A stretch of 36,977 bases of DNA from Succinatimonas hippei YIT 12066 (GTDB lineage: Bacteria > Pseudomonadota > Gammaproteobacteria > Enterobacterales > Succinivibrionaceae), in the NCBI RefSeq assembly GCF_000188195.1, contig NZ_GL830953.1, forward strand, positions 1 through 36,977, read 5' to 3'. The notes under the pieces are model-generated. The model had not been told where the DNA came from. It made no database searches and saw nothing but the letters and a program-made list of their open reading frames with translations. The position numbers and the translations under genes are program-made. Each line of letters opens with the position of its first letter. Position 1 is the first letter of the stretch. Below, in pieces: positions 1-8,814 of this stretch.

Positions 1-90
1 GTGATCTCAGTACTGTTCATCGTTTTGCCATAGAATTACTCATTTCTTTGATCTTTTCTTCCTTGATTAAGCCTTTTTATCTCAATATCG

Positions 91-99
91 TGATAAAAT
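91..99 (+). promoter_or_regulatory. Candidate extended -10 promoter for ispB
   Basis: TG at 91-92 followed by TAAAAT at 94-99 forms an extended -10 element about 50 nt before the gene start. No good -35 hexamer is seen 17 nt upstream. Prediction by eye only. Confidence 0.35.
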
Positions 100-120
100 T
101 TCTCATAGATTAGAACACAT

Positions 121-137
121 AACGGCTTAGAGCCGTT
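121..137 (+). promoter_or_regulatory. Short perfect hairpin directly upstream of the ispB ribosome binding site
   Basis: AACGGCT-TAG-AGCCGTT is a perfect 7-bp inverted repeat with a 3-nt loop. The AAGGA ribosome binding site follows within a few bases. It has no trailing T-run, so it is not an obvious terminator; it would sit in the 5' leader of ispB mRNA. No function is known to me. Confidence 0.4.
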
Positions 138-149
138 TAAGGATAATGC

Positions 150-1121
150 ATGGCGCTTTTTGAGGCTTTGATTGGATCAGAAATGAAAAAGGTCGAAGCT
201 ACCTTAGTTGAAGGCTTTAGTGATTCAGCTCTAGAAGCACATGTAAACTCGTTATGCTTGTCCATTATTAATGCCGGCGGTAAACGCATGCGCCCTGCTT
301 TAGTGTTGCTGGCCTCTCATCTTTTACCCTCCTATACTGATGAAGAGGAGACTGCCGTTTGCAAGCTTGCAGCAGGAGTTGAACTTCTGCATACTGCAAC
401 GCTTATTCATGATGATGTAATTGATAACTCATTAATGCGTCGCGGACGTCCTACATTAAACAGCACATCGGGAAATCATGTTGCTGTTTTAGCCGGTGAC
501 TATATGTTCACCAGATGCTTTGCAACAATAAAAGATCTTAAAAAAGCAGATGTGTTGAGTATTATCAGTGATACTCTGGCAACCCTGGTAACAGGCGAGC
601 TTGATCAGCTCAAAAACGAAGGTGACGTAAATATCAGCGTAGAAGATTACTACACTACCATTTACTGCAAAACAGGTGCTTTATTTGAGCTTTCAGCATC
701 AGCTCCCGCTGTTTATCTGGGTGAAGAAGAAAAGTACATTACGGCTTTAAAAAACTACGGCAGATACCTCGGAAACGCCTTTCAGATAATTGATGATTGC
801 CTTGATTATTCATCTGACAGTAAAACTTTAGGTAAAAATGCCGGAGAGGATCTTCAGGATAAAAGAATTACTTTGCCGGTTATTTTTGCATTGCAGCGAT
901 GCTCTGAGGCTGAAAAAGAAATTTTGATTAAGGCAATTGAAAATGCAGATCTTGAAACCGTAATCAGCTATATCAATAAATACGACACACTAAAAGAGTG
1001 CAAAAATGCTGCAGAACAATCAGGGGAACAAGCCGTTAAAGAACTTAACGTTTTCCCTGAAAATGAATATAAACAAGCACTTATTTCATTAGTAGAGCGT
1101 GCCTTAAACCGTAAAAATTAA
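150..1121 (+). CDS. ispB: Octaprenyl diphosphate synthase (IspB-type polyprenyl synthetase)
   Basis: Trans-prenyltransferase that adds isopentenyl diphosphate units to farnesyl diphosphate to make the side chain of ubiquinone or menaquinone; cytoplasmic. Both aspartate-rich motifs are intact: DDVID at residues 88-92 and DDCLD at 215-219, together with the GGKRMRP substrate-binding stretch near residues 43-49. The length of 323 aa matches E. coli IspB. The start used lies 4 nt after another ATG at 146 in a different frame; AAGGA upstream serves either. In many gammaproteobacteria ispB lies divergent to rplU-rpmA, which would be beyond the left edge here; that is inference. The product chain length cannot be read from sequence with certainty. 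Confidence 0.92.
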   Translation: MALFEALIGSEMKKVEATLVEGFSDSALEAHVNSLCLSIINAGGKRMRPALVLLASHLLPSYTDEEETAVCKLAAGVELLHTATLIHDDVIDNSLMRRGRPTLNSTSGNHVAVLAGDYMFTRCFATIKDLKKADVLSIISDTLATLVTGELDQLKNEGDVNISVEDYYTTIYCKTGALFELSASAPAVYLGEEEKYITALKNYGRYLGNAFQIIDDCLDYSSDSKTLGKNAGEDLQDKRITLPVIFALQRCSEAEKEILIKAIENADLETVISYINKYDTLKECKNAAEQSGEQAVKELNVFPENEYKQALISLVERALNRKN

Positions 1122-1147
1122 TATATTTATCCTAATATCTTACAATT

Positions 1148-1156
1148 TGTTATAAT
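1148..1156 (+). promoter_or_regulatory. Extended -10 promoter for the NSS transporter
   Basis: TGT-TATAAT at 1148-1156 is a perfect extended -10 element, 36 nt before the start codon, lying in the gap after ispB. The -35 region is poor, as is usual for extended -10 promoters. Confidence 0.55.
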
Positions 1157-1191
1157 GCCTAGTTTATATTCGTATAAAAAGGCATATAGTT

Positions 1192-2571
1192 ATGGCACGA
1201 CAGACTTGGACTAACCGGCTGACTTATATTTTGACTGTTGCCGGTGCTACTATCGGTTTTGGAGCAACTTGGCGATTCCCTTATTTAGTAGGCGAGAACG
1301 GCGGCGGTGCATATGTTTTAACTTTTATTATCGTAATGCTGCTTGTCGGTATTCCTATTATTCTCGTTGAAAATGTTATCGGACGCAGAGCCCAAAGCAA
1401 CAGTGTTGACGCTTTTATCTTATCTTTAAAAAATAAAGCCGGAACAAATCCTTTATGGAAGATTGTCGGATATTTAGGCTTGCTGGGAGCCTTCGGCATT
1501 CTTGCATATTACATGGTGATAGGCGCGTGGGTTATTTCATATATTATTCATATTTTCATGGGCGCTTTTGGCATCTCCGGAGGTCTTGATTTATCAGCTC
1601 CCATAACCAAGGAAATTACCGAAAGCTTTTATGAAGCAAACATCGAAAACGCTCCTATATTTATAACTTTATGCACAATTATTTTCGTTTGGATTAACTG
1701 GGTTATTTTAAGAAAAGGCGTAATTAAAGGCATTGAGCGTTCAGTAAAATATTTAATGCCGCTGTTATTCTTATGCCTTATCGTAATGGTTGGAAGAAAT
1801 CTGACTCTTGAAAATGCAGGAGAGGGTATCAAATTCTATTTAATGCCTGATTTTTCCAAGATCACACCGCAGCTTTTCCTTGATGTTTTAGGTCAGGTAT
1901 TCTTTGCCTTATCCTTAGGCTTTGGCGTAATGATCACTTTATCTTCACATTTAAGCAATAATGAAGATATGGTAAAAACTGCAACGATTACCGGTGTCAT
2001 TAATACCGTTATTGCGGTTATGGCCGGGTTTATGATTTTCCCGTCATTATTTAGTGTAAATCTTGCCCCTGATTCAGGTCCGTCACTTGTTTTTAAATCT
2101 TTGCCGATTGCTTTTTCCGAAATGCATTTTGGCAATTTCTTTGCTATTGTATTCTTTTTACTTCTCGTAATTGCCGCATTGACCACATCTCTTACTATTT
2201 ACCAGGTAATCATCAGCGTATTGTTCGAGAAGTTTAAGATAAGACTTAAAGGTGCCATTAATATATCTTTAATCGGTGTGTTTGTTTTCGGTAATATTCC
2301 GTGTATCATGGCTTACGGTCCTTGGAGAGATGTAAGATTTATAAACCGCAATATTTTTGATGCTTTTGACTTTATTAGCGGCAATATCTGTTTCGTCCTC
2401 ACAGCTTTAGGCGCCACTTTATTTGTCGGCTGGGTAATGAAAGATGAAGCTAAAGCCGAGCTTGATAATAACGGTTTGATGAAGCAAAAAGTAACTAATT
2501 TGTGGTTTAACTACGTAAAATATGTAGTACCGTTTATTATTCTGGCAATTTTTATCTACGGATTGATCTAA
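1192..2571 (+). CDS. Sodium-dependent transporter, NSS/SNF family (LeuT-like)
   Basis: Inner-membrane Na+-coupled symporter, probably for an amino acid or similar solute. The family hallmark in the first transmembrane segment is clear: GFGATWRFPYLVGENGGGAY at residues 22-41, which carries the unwound substrate/Na+ site. At 459 aa with roughly 11-12 hydrophobic segments it has the length of the shorter prokaryotic NSS proteins. It appears to be a single-gene unit with its own extended -10 promoter at 1148-1156 and a strong terminator at 2579-2603. The substrate cannot be assigned from sequence alone. Confidence 0.9.
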   Translation: MARQTWTNRLTYILTVAGATIGFGATWRFPYLVGENGGGAYVLTFIIVMLLVGIPIILVENVIGRRAQSNSVDAFILSLKNKAGTNPLWKIVGYLGLLGAFGILAYYMVIGAWVISYIIHIFMGAFGISGGLDLSAPITKEITESFYEANIENAPIFITLCTIIFVWINWVILRKGVIKGIERSVKYLMPLLFLCLIVMVGRNLTLENAGEGIKFYLMPDFSKITPQLFLDVLGQVFFALSLGFGVMITLSSHLSNNEDMVKTATITGVINTVIAVMAGFMIFPSLFSVNLAPDSGPSLVFKSLPIAFSEMHFGNFFAIVFFLLLVIAALTTSLTIYQVIISVLFEKFKIRLKGAINISLIGVFVFGNIPCIMAYGPWRDVRFINRNIFDAFDFISGNICFVLTALGATLFVGWVMKDEAKAELDNNGLMKQKVTNLWFNYVKYVVPFIILAIFIYGLI

Positions 2572-2578
2572 ATCCCTT

Positions 2579-2603
2579 GCAGGGAAACAAATTGTTTCCC
2601 TGC
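2579..2603. terminator. Bidirectional terminator between NSS transporter and GNAT gene
   Basis: Near-uninterrupted inverted repeat GCAGGGAAACAA / TTGTTTCCCTGC (12-bp arms, 1-nt centre, so a smaller stem with a 5-nt loop in practice). It sits between two convergent genes. Confidence 0.7.
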
Positions 2604-2610
2604 CCTCTAA

Positions 2611-3234
2611 TCATAAATTCTTTTCGTACACGAAAAAATATTCTGGACTTTCCTGTCCTTCATATAGATATCCGCCTTTTCTCTTAGCTACTTGTTTAAA
2701 CATAAGTAAGTCGTAAAACTTGTAGTTGCATGAAGTGTCCGTAAGCAGAAAAACGTTTTGCGCTCCTTCTTTGCGTACTTTCTTAATTGCAAAATCTATA
2801 AGTTTTTTGCCAAGACCTTTACCCTGTAATTTAGGATCGATGATTAATAGAACAATTTCAGCGTCGTATTTGTCAGTAGGATAGTCTTGCTGCAATTTTG
2901 CGTAATTGTAGGCATATAAATCGTGTACTTTAAGACCTTCCCTGCATTGCGCAAATAAACTTAAAAAACCTCCTAAAACTTTAAAAACAAATTTTGATAT
3001 GAAAAAACGAGGCTTTTTTGATTTTTGTTTTAACAGTAAAAATCCTGCAACTGCATTACTGTCGGTAATGCAATAGGCGGTGCTTGACCTTTTTAAACAA
3101 TATAAAAAGTAGTGTACGGCAAGCAGTTTGTTGAAAAATTGTTTTTTAGGATCTCCGTATTCAAACCAAATACGATGCAAAAGAGCACAGACTTCCGGTA
3201 GTAAAGAATAATTAAATTTTAAAATTTGCGCCAT
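2611..3234 (-). CDS. GNAT-family N-acetyltransferase
   Basis: Predicted acetyl-CoA-dependent N-acetyltransferase. The acetyl-CoA pyrophosphate-binding motif A is clear: LLIIDPKLQGKGLGKKLIDFA with the Q-x-x-G-x-G/A pattern, followed by a FLLTDTSCNYKFYDLLMFK segment typical of the second half of the GNAT fold. 207 aa is slightly long for the family; the N-terminal ~70 residues are less typical. It is monocistronic, convergent with the NSS gene. The acceptor substrate is not predictable. Confidence 0.8.
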   Translation of the reverse strand: MAQILKFNYSLLPEVCALLHRIWFEYGDPKKQFFNKLLAVHYFLYCLKRSSTAYCITDSNAVAGFLLLKQKSKKPRFFISKFVFKVLGGFLSLFAQCREGLKVHDLYAYNYAKLQQDYPTDKYDAEIVLLIIDPKLQGKGLGKKLIDFAIKKVRKEGAQNVFLLTDTSCNYKFYDLLMFKQVAKRKGGYLYEGQESPEYFFVYEKNL

Positions 3235-3415
3235 AAATTCAAAGAGTTGTATTTATCTGTAGGTATTTATGGAAAAAATATAATATATTGATTAGCATCC
3301 ATCATTGTCGCATTATAAAGCGGTTTTATGAGATTCATGGAACAATAAACTATTTCTTTAAACGTAATTAGCTACTTGATATTATCAGACAGGAATGAAG
3401 AAAGGTAGAAAAAGG

Positions 3416-3439
3416 AGATCCTGCTACAATGCAGGATCT
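3416..3439 (-). terminator. Terminator of the xpt-pbuX operon
   Basis: Perfect 9-bp stem AGATCCTGC / GCAGGATCT with a 6-nt loop; on the minus strand it is followed by CCTTTTTC. It starts about 10 nt after the permease stop codon. Confidence 0.75.
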
Positions 3440-3448
3440 GAAATTTAT

Positions 3449-4786
3449 TTATTCCTTAATTCGGATTAAGAAATTAGAAAGAATTGCTACGATGCCGCCG
3501 GTGGTAATGCCTGATGAAAAGATATGCTTAATGGTATCAGGCATATGACTTAATATATCCGGCACCAGTTCAACGCTTAAGCCTAAAGAGAAGCTAAGAC
3601 CCATGACGAGCATTGCTTTACGGTTTAAATGCTGAGATGCAATAATTCTGATTCCGGATGCGGCTACGGTACCGAACATAAGTAAAGTAGCTCCGCCTAA
3701 AACAGGATCGGGAATTAAAGAGAACACCAAACCGACAGCCGGGAAAACTCCCAGAATAATCAAAAACAGGGCGATGAAATATCCTACATAGCGGCTAGCA
3801 ACACCGGTCAACTGAATCATGCCGTTATTCTGGGCAAAAATCGAGTTGGGGAATGAATTTAAAATACCGGCAAGCATAGAGTTAAAGCCGTCGGCTAAAA
3901 TACCGCCGGATGCGCGTTTGATGAACTTATCACCGACAACAGGCTCTCCGGAGATTAGAGAGTTGGCCGTAACGTCACCATAAGCTTCAATAGCGGTAAT
4001 TAAATAAACGATGCCAAGCGAAATAATTGCACCGATATCAAAATCTATACCGTAACGGAAAGGAACCGGAACGTTAAAACCGCCGTAGCTTGTAATAGCG
4101 GAAAAATCTATTCTGCCGATAAAGTATGAAACTACGTAGCCTATAAGTAATCCTATAACGATTGAACTCATACGCAGGTATTTATTTGAACTTCTATTGA
4201 AAATCAAAATAGATACTATTACTAAAGCGGCAAGTCCCAAATTCTCCATTGAACCGAAGGTTCCGTTTTCCATAGCGCCAAATCCGCCGCCGCAGGAAAT
4301 AACTCCGACTTTAATAAGGCTCAAGCCGATTAAAGTTACGACAATTCCCGATACCAACGGAGTTATGATTTTCCTGGTATAGCGAAGAACACGGCTGATT
4401 AACATTTCAACGGTAGAACCGAAAATCGTCGCACCGAAAACAGTACTAAGGCCACCGGTTAATCCTGCGCCGATAATCGGTGAAATAAAGGAAAAGCTCG
4501 TACCTTGAATGCATAAAAGACCGCAGCCAATAGGGCCTAGTCTCTTGCACTGAATAAAAGTTGAAATACCGGAGGCAAACAATGCCATTGAAACTAAAAA
4601 GCCTGTGGTTACGTAATCAAGCTTAAGAGCCCCGGCAATGATAAGCGGAGGGGTGACGATCGCAACAAAAATTGCCAGAAGATGCTGCAATGCCGCAAAT
4701 AAAGTTTCCTTTAAAGGAGGTCTATCCTCTAAACCGTAGATAAGATCTGCTTTAAAGTCTTCTGCATTTTTAGTGGTATTTTCCAT
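3449..4786 (-). CDS. Xanthine/uracil permease, NCS2 (NAT) family
   Basis: Inner-membrane nucleobase:cation symporter, most likely for xanthine given its operon partner. The NAT signature is present as QNNGMIQLTG, after the conserved NSFPNSIFAQ segment, and QGTSFSFISP lies in the third membrane region. An in-frame upstream ATG at 4813 would overlap xpt by 25 nt and has no ribosome binding site; the ATG at 4786 lies 2 nt after the xpt stop and gives a normal 445-aa protein beginning MENTTKN. The order xpt-permease mirrors the xpt-pbuX operon of Firmicutes, so the two proteins would import xanthine and convert it to XMP. Confidence 0.87.
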   Translation of the reverse strand: MENTTKNAEDFKADLIYGLEDRPPLKETLFAALQHLLAIFVAIVTPPLIIAGALKLDYVTTGFLVSMALFASGISTFIQCKRLGPIGCGLLCIQGTSFSFISPIIGAGLTGGLSTVFGATIFGSTVEMLISRVLRYTRKIITPLVSGIVVTLIGLSLIKVGVISCGGGFGAMENGTFGSMENLGLAALVIVSILIFNRSSNKYLRMSSIVIGLLIGYVVSYFIGRIDFSAITSYGGFNVPVPFRYGIDFDIGAIISLGIVYLITAIEAYGDVTANSLISGEPVVGDKFIKRASGGILADGFNSMLAGILNSFPNSIFAQNNGMIQLTGVASRYVGYFIALFLIILGVFPAVGLVFSLIPDPVLGGATLLMFGTVAASGIRIIASQHLNRKAMLVMGLSFSLGLSVELVPDILSHMPDTIKHIFSSGITTGGIVAILSNFLIRIKE

Positions 4787-4788
4787 GG

Positions 4789-5379
4789 TTATTCTTTGAT
4801 AGTGATGGTGCAATTATCAAGACTGTCAATAATAGCGAGGGATTCAACTTGGATATTTTGTCCACGCAGGTAGTCTCCACCGTGCTGGAAAGCTTTTTCA
4901 ATTAAAAATCCCATACCTACAAGTTCGGCTTCTGCTTGGTTTATTAAATCAATAATGCCTTTTGCAGCGTTACCGTTTGCCAAAAAGTCATCGATAAAAA
5001 GGACTTTGTCGCCTTTATGCAAAAATTCTTTGGCTACACAGACATCATATGAACGCTGCTTGGTAAATGAAAACACCGAGGTAACAAGCATATCGCTCAT
5101 GGTGGAAGGCTTCTTTTTCTTGGCAAAAACAACTGGCACGTCAAGCAAAAAACCCATCATGATAGCCGGAGCAATTCCGCTTGCTTCAATAGTTAAAATT
5201 TTATTGATATCTTTTGCGGCAAAACGACGTACCAATTCGATAGACATCTGTTTTAATAATTCAGGATCGATTTGATGATTAATGAAATTATCGACTTTTA
5301 AGATGCCGCCTTCTAAGCATTTACCATCAGTTAAAATGCGTTTAACAAGCGGTGCAAATTGCTTGGTTTGTTCGGTCAT
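4789..5379 (-). CDS. xpt: Xanthine phosphoribosyltransferase
   Basis: Transfers a phosphoribosyl group from PRPP to xanthine to give XMP (purine salvage); cytoplasmic. The PRPP-binding loop reads [16 protein letters not shown], and the overall 196-aa length and the [20 protein letters not shown] tail match the Bacillus-type Xpt family rather than the 152-aa E. coli Gpt. It is the first gene of a two-gene operon with the xanthine permease. I looked for a purine riboswitch in the leader and did not find one (see rejected items). Confidence 0.9.
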   Translation of the reverse strand: MTEQTKQFAPLVKRILTDGKCLEGGILKVDNFINHQIDPELLKQMSIELVRRFAAKDINKILTIEASGIAPAIMMGFLLDVPVVFAKKKKPSTMSDMLVTSVFSFTKQRSYDVCVAKEFLHKGDKVLFIDDFLANGNAAKGIIDLINQAEAELVGMGFLIEKAFQHGGDYLRGQNIQVESLAIIDSLDNCTITIKE

Positions 5380-5414
5380 AATGGTCCTGCAGGAAAAAGA
5401 ACTAAAGAGGAGAT

Positions 5415-5433
5415 AAAGACTTAATCAGTCTTT
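5415..5433. promoter_or_regulatory. Small hairpin in the xpt leader
   Basis: AAAGACT-TAATC-AGTCTTT, a perfect 7-bp stem with a 5-nt loop, lies about 35-55 nt upstream of the xpt start codon. It may affect translation or transcription of xpt; nothing else ties it to a known regulator. Confidence 0.35.
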
Positions 5434-5520
5434 AAAATTTGGCGTATTTTACTCCTTTTTCTTCAAAATTTTTAACTTATATGCAAGTTTATAGGCAAAT
5501 AATTATTGTCTATATAAGGA

Positions 5521-5548
5521 AACGGCGCTTAACAAAGGAAGCGCCGTT
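5521..5548 (-). terminator. Terminator of the FGGY kinase gene
   Basis: Perfect 10-bp stem AACGGCGCTT / AAGCGCCGTT with an 8-nt loop, just after the kinase stop codon. On the minus strand it is not followed by a strong T-run (TTCCTTATATA); it separates the kinase from xpt. Confidence 0.65.
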
Positions 5549-5570
5549 GAAATTTTTCTAACTTTTAAGG

Positions 5571-7157
5571 CTAGTTAGAGGTTTTATTACTATCAAATTT
5601 TGAGCATTCTTCTCTAATCTTGGCAAGTTTTGTAAATGAAGACGGCATATCGCTTTGTACTAACTCTCGCTTTAGTGTAAACAATTTGCGATATTGTGCG
5701 CTGTTTTCTTTATTCGGTTCATATTCAGCATCTTTTTCAAGCAAAGACTCAAGTTTACTTGGGAGATCGTCAACGTCGCCTGCAGCATAGGCAGCAAAGA
5801 CACTATTGGTTCTGACAGCACCGCCTGAGACTTTATATCGGGTAACAACAGCGTCAAGCATATCAGCCTTAATTTGATTCCATAAATGATCGCGGCTGCC
5901 GCCTTCTGCTACCGTTATCCTGGTTAGATCGACTCCCGCATCTTTATATACATCCGCAATTTCCATATAGTCAAAGCCGATAGCTTCAAGGACAGCTCTC
6001 CACATAACAAATTGATCTGTATCAAGCTCCAGATTTAAAAAGGCTCCGCAGGCGTTTTTGGCAAAATCGGTACCGCCGGTTAAATAAGGAAGGAAAATAA
6101 CACCGTTTGATCCTATGCCGATCTTTGCAGCTTCTTTAGATAAATTTTGGTAATAAGTCGGGTCATCACCTTTTTGGCAGACAGAGTCTTTAAACCATCT
6201 TAAAGCAAGACCTCCGGTACGAATAAAGCCCCAATAAAAGTATGTGTCAGGCAAAGTTCCGCTGTTAAAAATAAGTCCGGTACCTTTTTGCGATAATTTA
6301 GGAATAATACCTTTTGTCGATACGCAAAACATTGCACAGGTTCCGGCAACATCCACGCCTTGATTGGCTTTGAAAATTCCGGCGCCAAGCATTGACTGCA
6401 TGGTATCTCCGGCTCCGGCGCAAATCTTGGTATCAGTACTAAGCCCGGTTCTTTTTGCCATTTCATTGCATACAGTACCTACAACATCCCATGGCTTTAA
6501 AATACGAGGCATGAACTTTTTATCTATGCCTAAAATTTGAAGTTGTTCATCGCTCCATTCTTTTTTCTCAACTTTATAGCCAAGACCCCAACCGGACATG
6601 GTTCCCCAATCGATATAAGCATCTTCGCCCTTAAGACCAGCAAGATGCATTCCAATATAAGGAGCGTTATGCACGAATTTGACGCCTTTTTCATTAAATG
6701 CTTGAGAGTTTTTTATAAACCAGCGGGCGAACATGGCAGGGAACAAGCATTTAGCTTCAGGATTACCGGTTTCTTTAGCAAAGATTTCAAGATTAAGGCT
6801 GTTTACATAATTAACATCGTCCTGGGTTCTTGAATCTAGATAGTTAATGTAAGGAGTAATCGCATTGCCTTCTTTATCTACACCACAGATGCCGCAGATA
6901 ACACCATCGCAAAGAACTGATTTAATCGCGTCTGCGCTGTAGCCTTGACCTTTAACATCATCAACGCATAATTTTATGCAATCAATTGTGATGTTTAAAA
7001 ACTCGTCAATGTCCATATCAACCCAGCCGGGATTGGGATAGGTCAATGTAGTAGGCTTTGTATAAGAGCAAAGACAATTGGTGTGTTCGTCAAATACGGC
7101 AACTTTAACGCTTTGAGTTCCGGCATCGATACCGATATAGAGTTTTTCTGATTGCAT
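5571..7157 (-). CDS. FGGY-family carbohydrate kinase, xylulokinase-like
   Basis: ATP-dependent kinase of a sugar or polyol. The N-terminal phosphate-binding loop reads YIGIDAGTQSVKVAVFDE (residues about 7-24), the domain II ATP-binding region contains VAGTCAMF, and the C-terminal FGGY signature region reads TVAEGGSRDHLWNQIKADML. The 528-aa length fits xylulokinase and related kinases. It stands alone, divergent from the MATE operon, with no sugar isomerase or transporter beside it, so the substrate (xylulose or another) remains open. Confidence 0.78.
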   Translation of the reverse strand: MQSEKLYIGIDAGTQSVKVAVFDEHTNCLCSYTKPTTLTYPNPGWVDMDIDEFLNITIDCIKLCVDDVKGQGYSADAIKSVLCDGVICGICGVDKEGNAITPYINYLDSRTQDDVNYVNSLNLEIFAKETGNPEAKCLFPAMFARWFIKNSQAFNEKGVKFVHNAPYIGMHLAGLKGEDAYIDWGTMSGWGLGYKVEKKEWSDEQLQILGIDKKFMPRILKPWDVVGTVCNEMAKRTGLSTDTKICAGAGDTMQSMLGAGIFKANQGVDVAGTCAMFCVSTKGIIPKLSQKGTGLIFNSGTLPDTYFYWGFIRTGGLALRWFKDSVCQKGDDPTYYQNLSKEAAKIGIGSNGVIFLPYLTGGTDFAKNACGAFLNLELDTDQFVMWRAVLEAIGFDYMEIADVYKDAGVDLTRITVAEGGSRDHLWNQIKADMLDAVVTRYKVSGGAVRTNSVFAAYAAGDVDDLPSKLESLLEKDAEYEPNKENSAQYRKLFTLKRELVQSDMPSSFTKLAKIREECSKFDSNKTSN

Positions 7158-7349
7158 GTTTTAAGCCTTACATATATTAAATTTTTTAACAATATACCGA
7201 AGGTTTTAAGAAAAACAATCAACAAATGTGAAAAATGGTGCTTAAGGAAAATTATTATCAATAATTTTTGCTTTTAGTTTATTGTGTTAGCGGTTTTAAA
7301 AATTTTTTAAAGTTGTAAAATTCATGCTGTTTTAGAAACGGAAATTATA

Positions 7350-8798
7350 ATGGCAGCTGAAGATAAACTACTCGATAAAATCCGCATCAGACAAAAGCTC
7401 ACTTTAAAGGATGAGATTGAGCTTATTATAAGACTAAGTATTCCATCCATTCTGGCGCAAATATCAACTATCATCATGTTTTATATTGATGCTGCAATGG
7501 TAGGAAGCTTGGGCGCTGCCGCTTCTGCGTCTATAGGTCTTGTTTCATCAAGTATGTGGATGTGCGGAGGTCTGTGCTCAGCCGTATCAATGGGCTTCTC
7601 AGTTCAAGTTGCGCATATGGTCGGAGGCGGTGACTTTGTACAGGCACGAAATGTTTTAAGACAGGGTCTTATTTACGGTTTATCAGCAGGTCTATTTTTA
7701 TGCGTGATCGGGATGATCATAAGTCCGGTATTGCCGGTTTGGCTGGGCGGAGGCAGCGATATTATTGAAAACTCTTCTAAATATTTCTTTATCTTTGCCT
7801 TAGGCATTCCTTTCATGCAGCTTAATTACTTAAGCGCCAGCATGCATCGCTGCTCAGGAAATATGCGACTTCCGAGCATTCTTAACACAATGATGTGTTT
7901 TTTAGATGTGGTGTTTAATTACTTTCTTATCTTTCCGTCAAAAGAGATAGATGTTTTAGGTTTAAGCTTCATTATTCCCAGAGCAGATCTCGGTGTTCAA
8001 GGCGCAGCATTAGGTACGATGCTTGCTTTTGTCGTTACATCCTTTTTAATGAGCTATACGCTATGCTTTAAATCAAAGTATCTAAATTTAAGACAGGAGA
8101 AAGGTTCTTTTAAACCGCAACGTTCCATTTTAAAGAAAGCACTTAAGATTTGTACTCCTATGGGAGCACAAAATGTTGCGATGTGTTCAGCTCAGATAGC
8201 CTCTACTTTAATTGTGGCACCTTTAGGAACAATCGCTATCGCTGCCCATTCATTTGCGATTACTGCTGAAAGTTTATGCTATATGCCTGGATACGGCACG
8301 GGAGATGCCGCTACTACCCTAGTAGGACAAAGTGTAGGAGCAAGAAGACCGAAGCTTACGGTAAGTTTTGCGAGGATTTCCGTATCAATAGGCATGATCG
8401 TAATGACTATTATGGGAGTTCTATTGTACTTTTTTGCCTATGACATGATGGCAATTTTGACTCCCGATGAAGCTGTTCGAGAGCTCGGAACAACGGTTTT
8501 ACGCATAGAGGCTTTTGCTGAACCCATGTTTGCAGCTTCTATTGTATGTTACGGAGCATTCGTCGGTGCCGGTGATACTTTTATTCCAAGTGCCATGAAT
8601 TTATTTAGCATGTGGGCAGTACGTCTTACTACTGCGTATTTCTTGTCTCAAGAATACGGACTTGTCGGTGTTTGGATAGCTATGTGCCTTGAATTATGTT
8701 TTAGAGGTCTAATCTTCTTAATTCGTCTCTTTTGGGGCAAATGGTTCAAATTTGATGAAATCAAACCAAATAAAACTACAATAAGCACCGCAAAATAA
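7350..8798 (+). CDS. MATE-family efflux transporter
   Basis: Inner-membrane multidrug/cation antiporter of the MATE superfamily, with about 12 hydrophobic segments over 482 aa, the usual size. Both halves show the internal MATE repeat: PSILAQISTIIMFYIDAAMVGSLG near residue 30 and, in the second half, PMGAQNVAMCSAQIASTLIVAPLG near residue 270. First gene of a likely three-gene operon, 16 nt ahead of the EamA-type permease. The divergent gap to the sugar kinase (7158-7349) must hold both promoters. Confidence 0.86.
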   Translation: MAAEDKLLDKIRIRQKLTLKDEIELIIRLSIPSILAQISTIIMFYIDAAMVGSLGAAASASIGLVSSSMWMCGGLCSAVSMGFSVQVAHMVGGGDFVQARNVLRQGLIYGLSAGLFLCVIGMIISPVLPVWLGGGSDIIENSSKYFFIFALGIPFMQLNYLSASMHRCSGNMRLPSILNTMMCFLDVVFNYFLIFPSKEIDVLGLSFIIPRADLGVQGAALGTMLAFVVTSFLMSYTLCFKSKYLNLRQEKGSFKPQRSILKKALKICTPMGAQNVAMCSAQIASTLIVAPLGTIAIAAHSFAITAESLCYMPGYGTGDAATTLVGQSVGARRPKLTVSFARISVSIGMIVMTIMGVLLYFFAYDMMAILTPDEAVRELGTTVLRIEAFAEPMFAASIVCYGAFVGAGDTFIPSAMNLFSMWAVRLTTAYFLSQEYGLVGVWIAMCLELCFRGLIFLIRLFWGKWFKFDEIKPNKTTISTAK

Positions 8799-8814
8799 AT
8801 TAGGAAAATAAAAT

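Noticed and set aside
121-137. Shared 17-mer between the ispB leader and the GmrSD gene (near 20654)
   Set aside because: GCTTAGAGCCGTTTAAG occurs in both, but one copy is within coding sequence and such a match could arise by chance at this scale; no other evidence of a mobile or attachment site.
3446-3465. Possible fifth island palindrome (TTATTCC followed by CGGATT)
   Set aside because: The right arm is CGGAT not GGAAT, and it lies within the coding end of the permease with no promoter.
4787-4813. Longer N-terminus of the permease starting MHHHYQRI
   Set aside because: It would overlap xpt by 25 nt and has no ribosome binding site; the ATG at 4786 fits better.
4955-5275. 106-aa plus-strand frame inside xpt
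   Set aside because: It is fully antisense to a well-identified gene.
5380-5570. Purine riboswitch in the xpt leader
   Set aside because: xpt-pbuX operons often have one, but none of its conserved segments (such as the TCTACC and CCTAAA-type joins) appear on the minus strand; only a small 7-bp hairpin is present.
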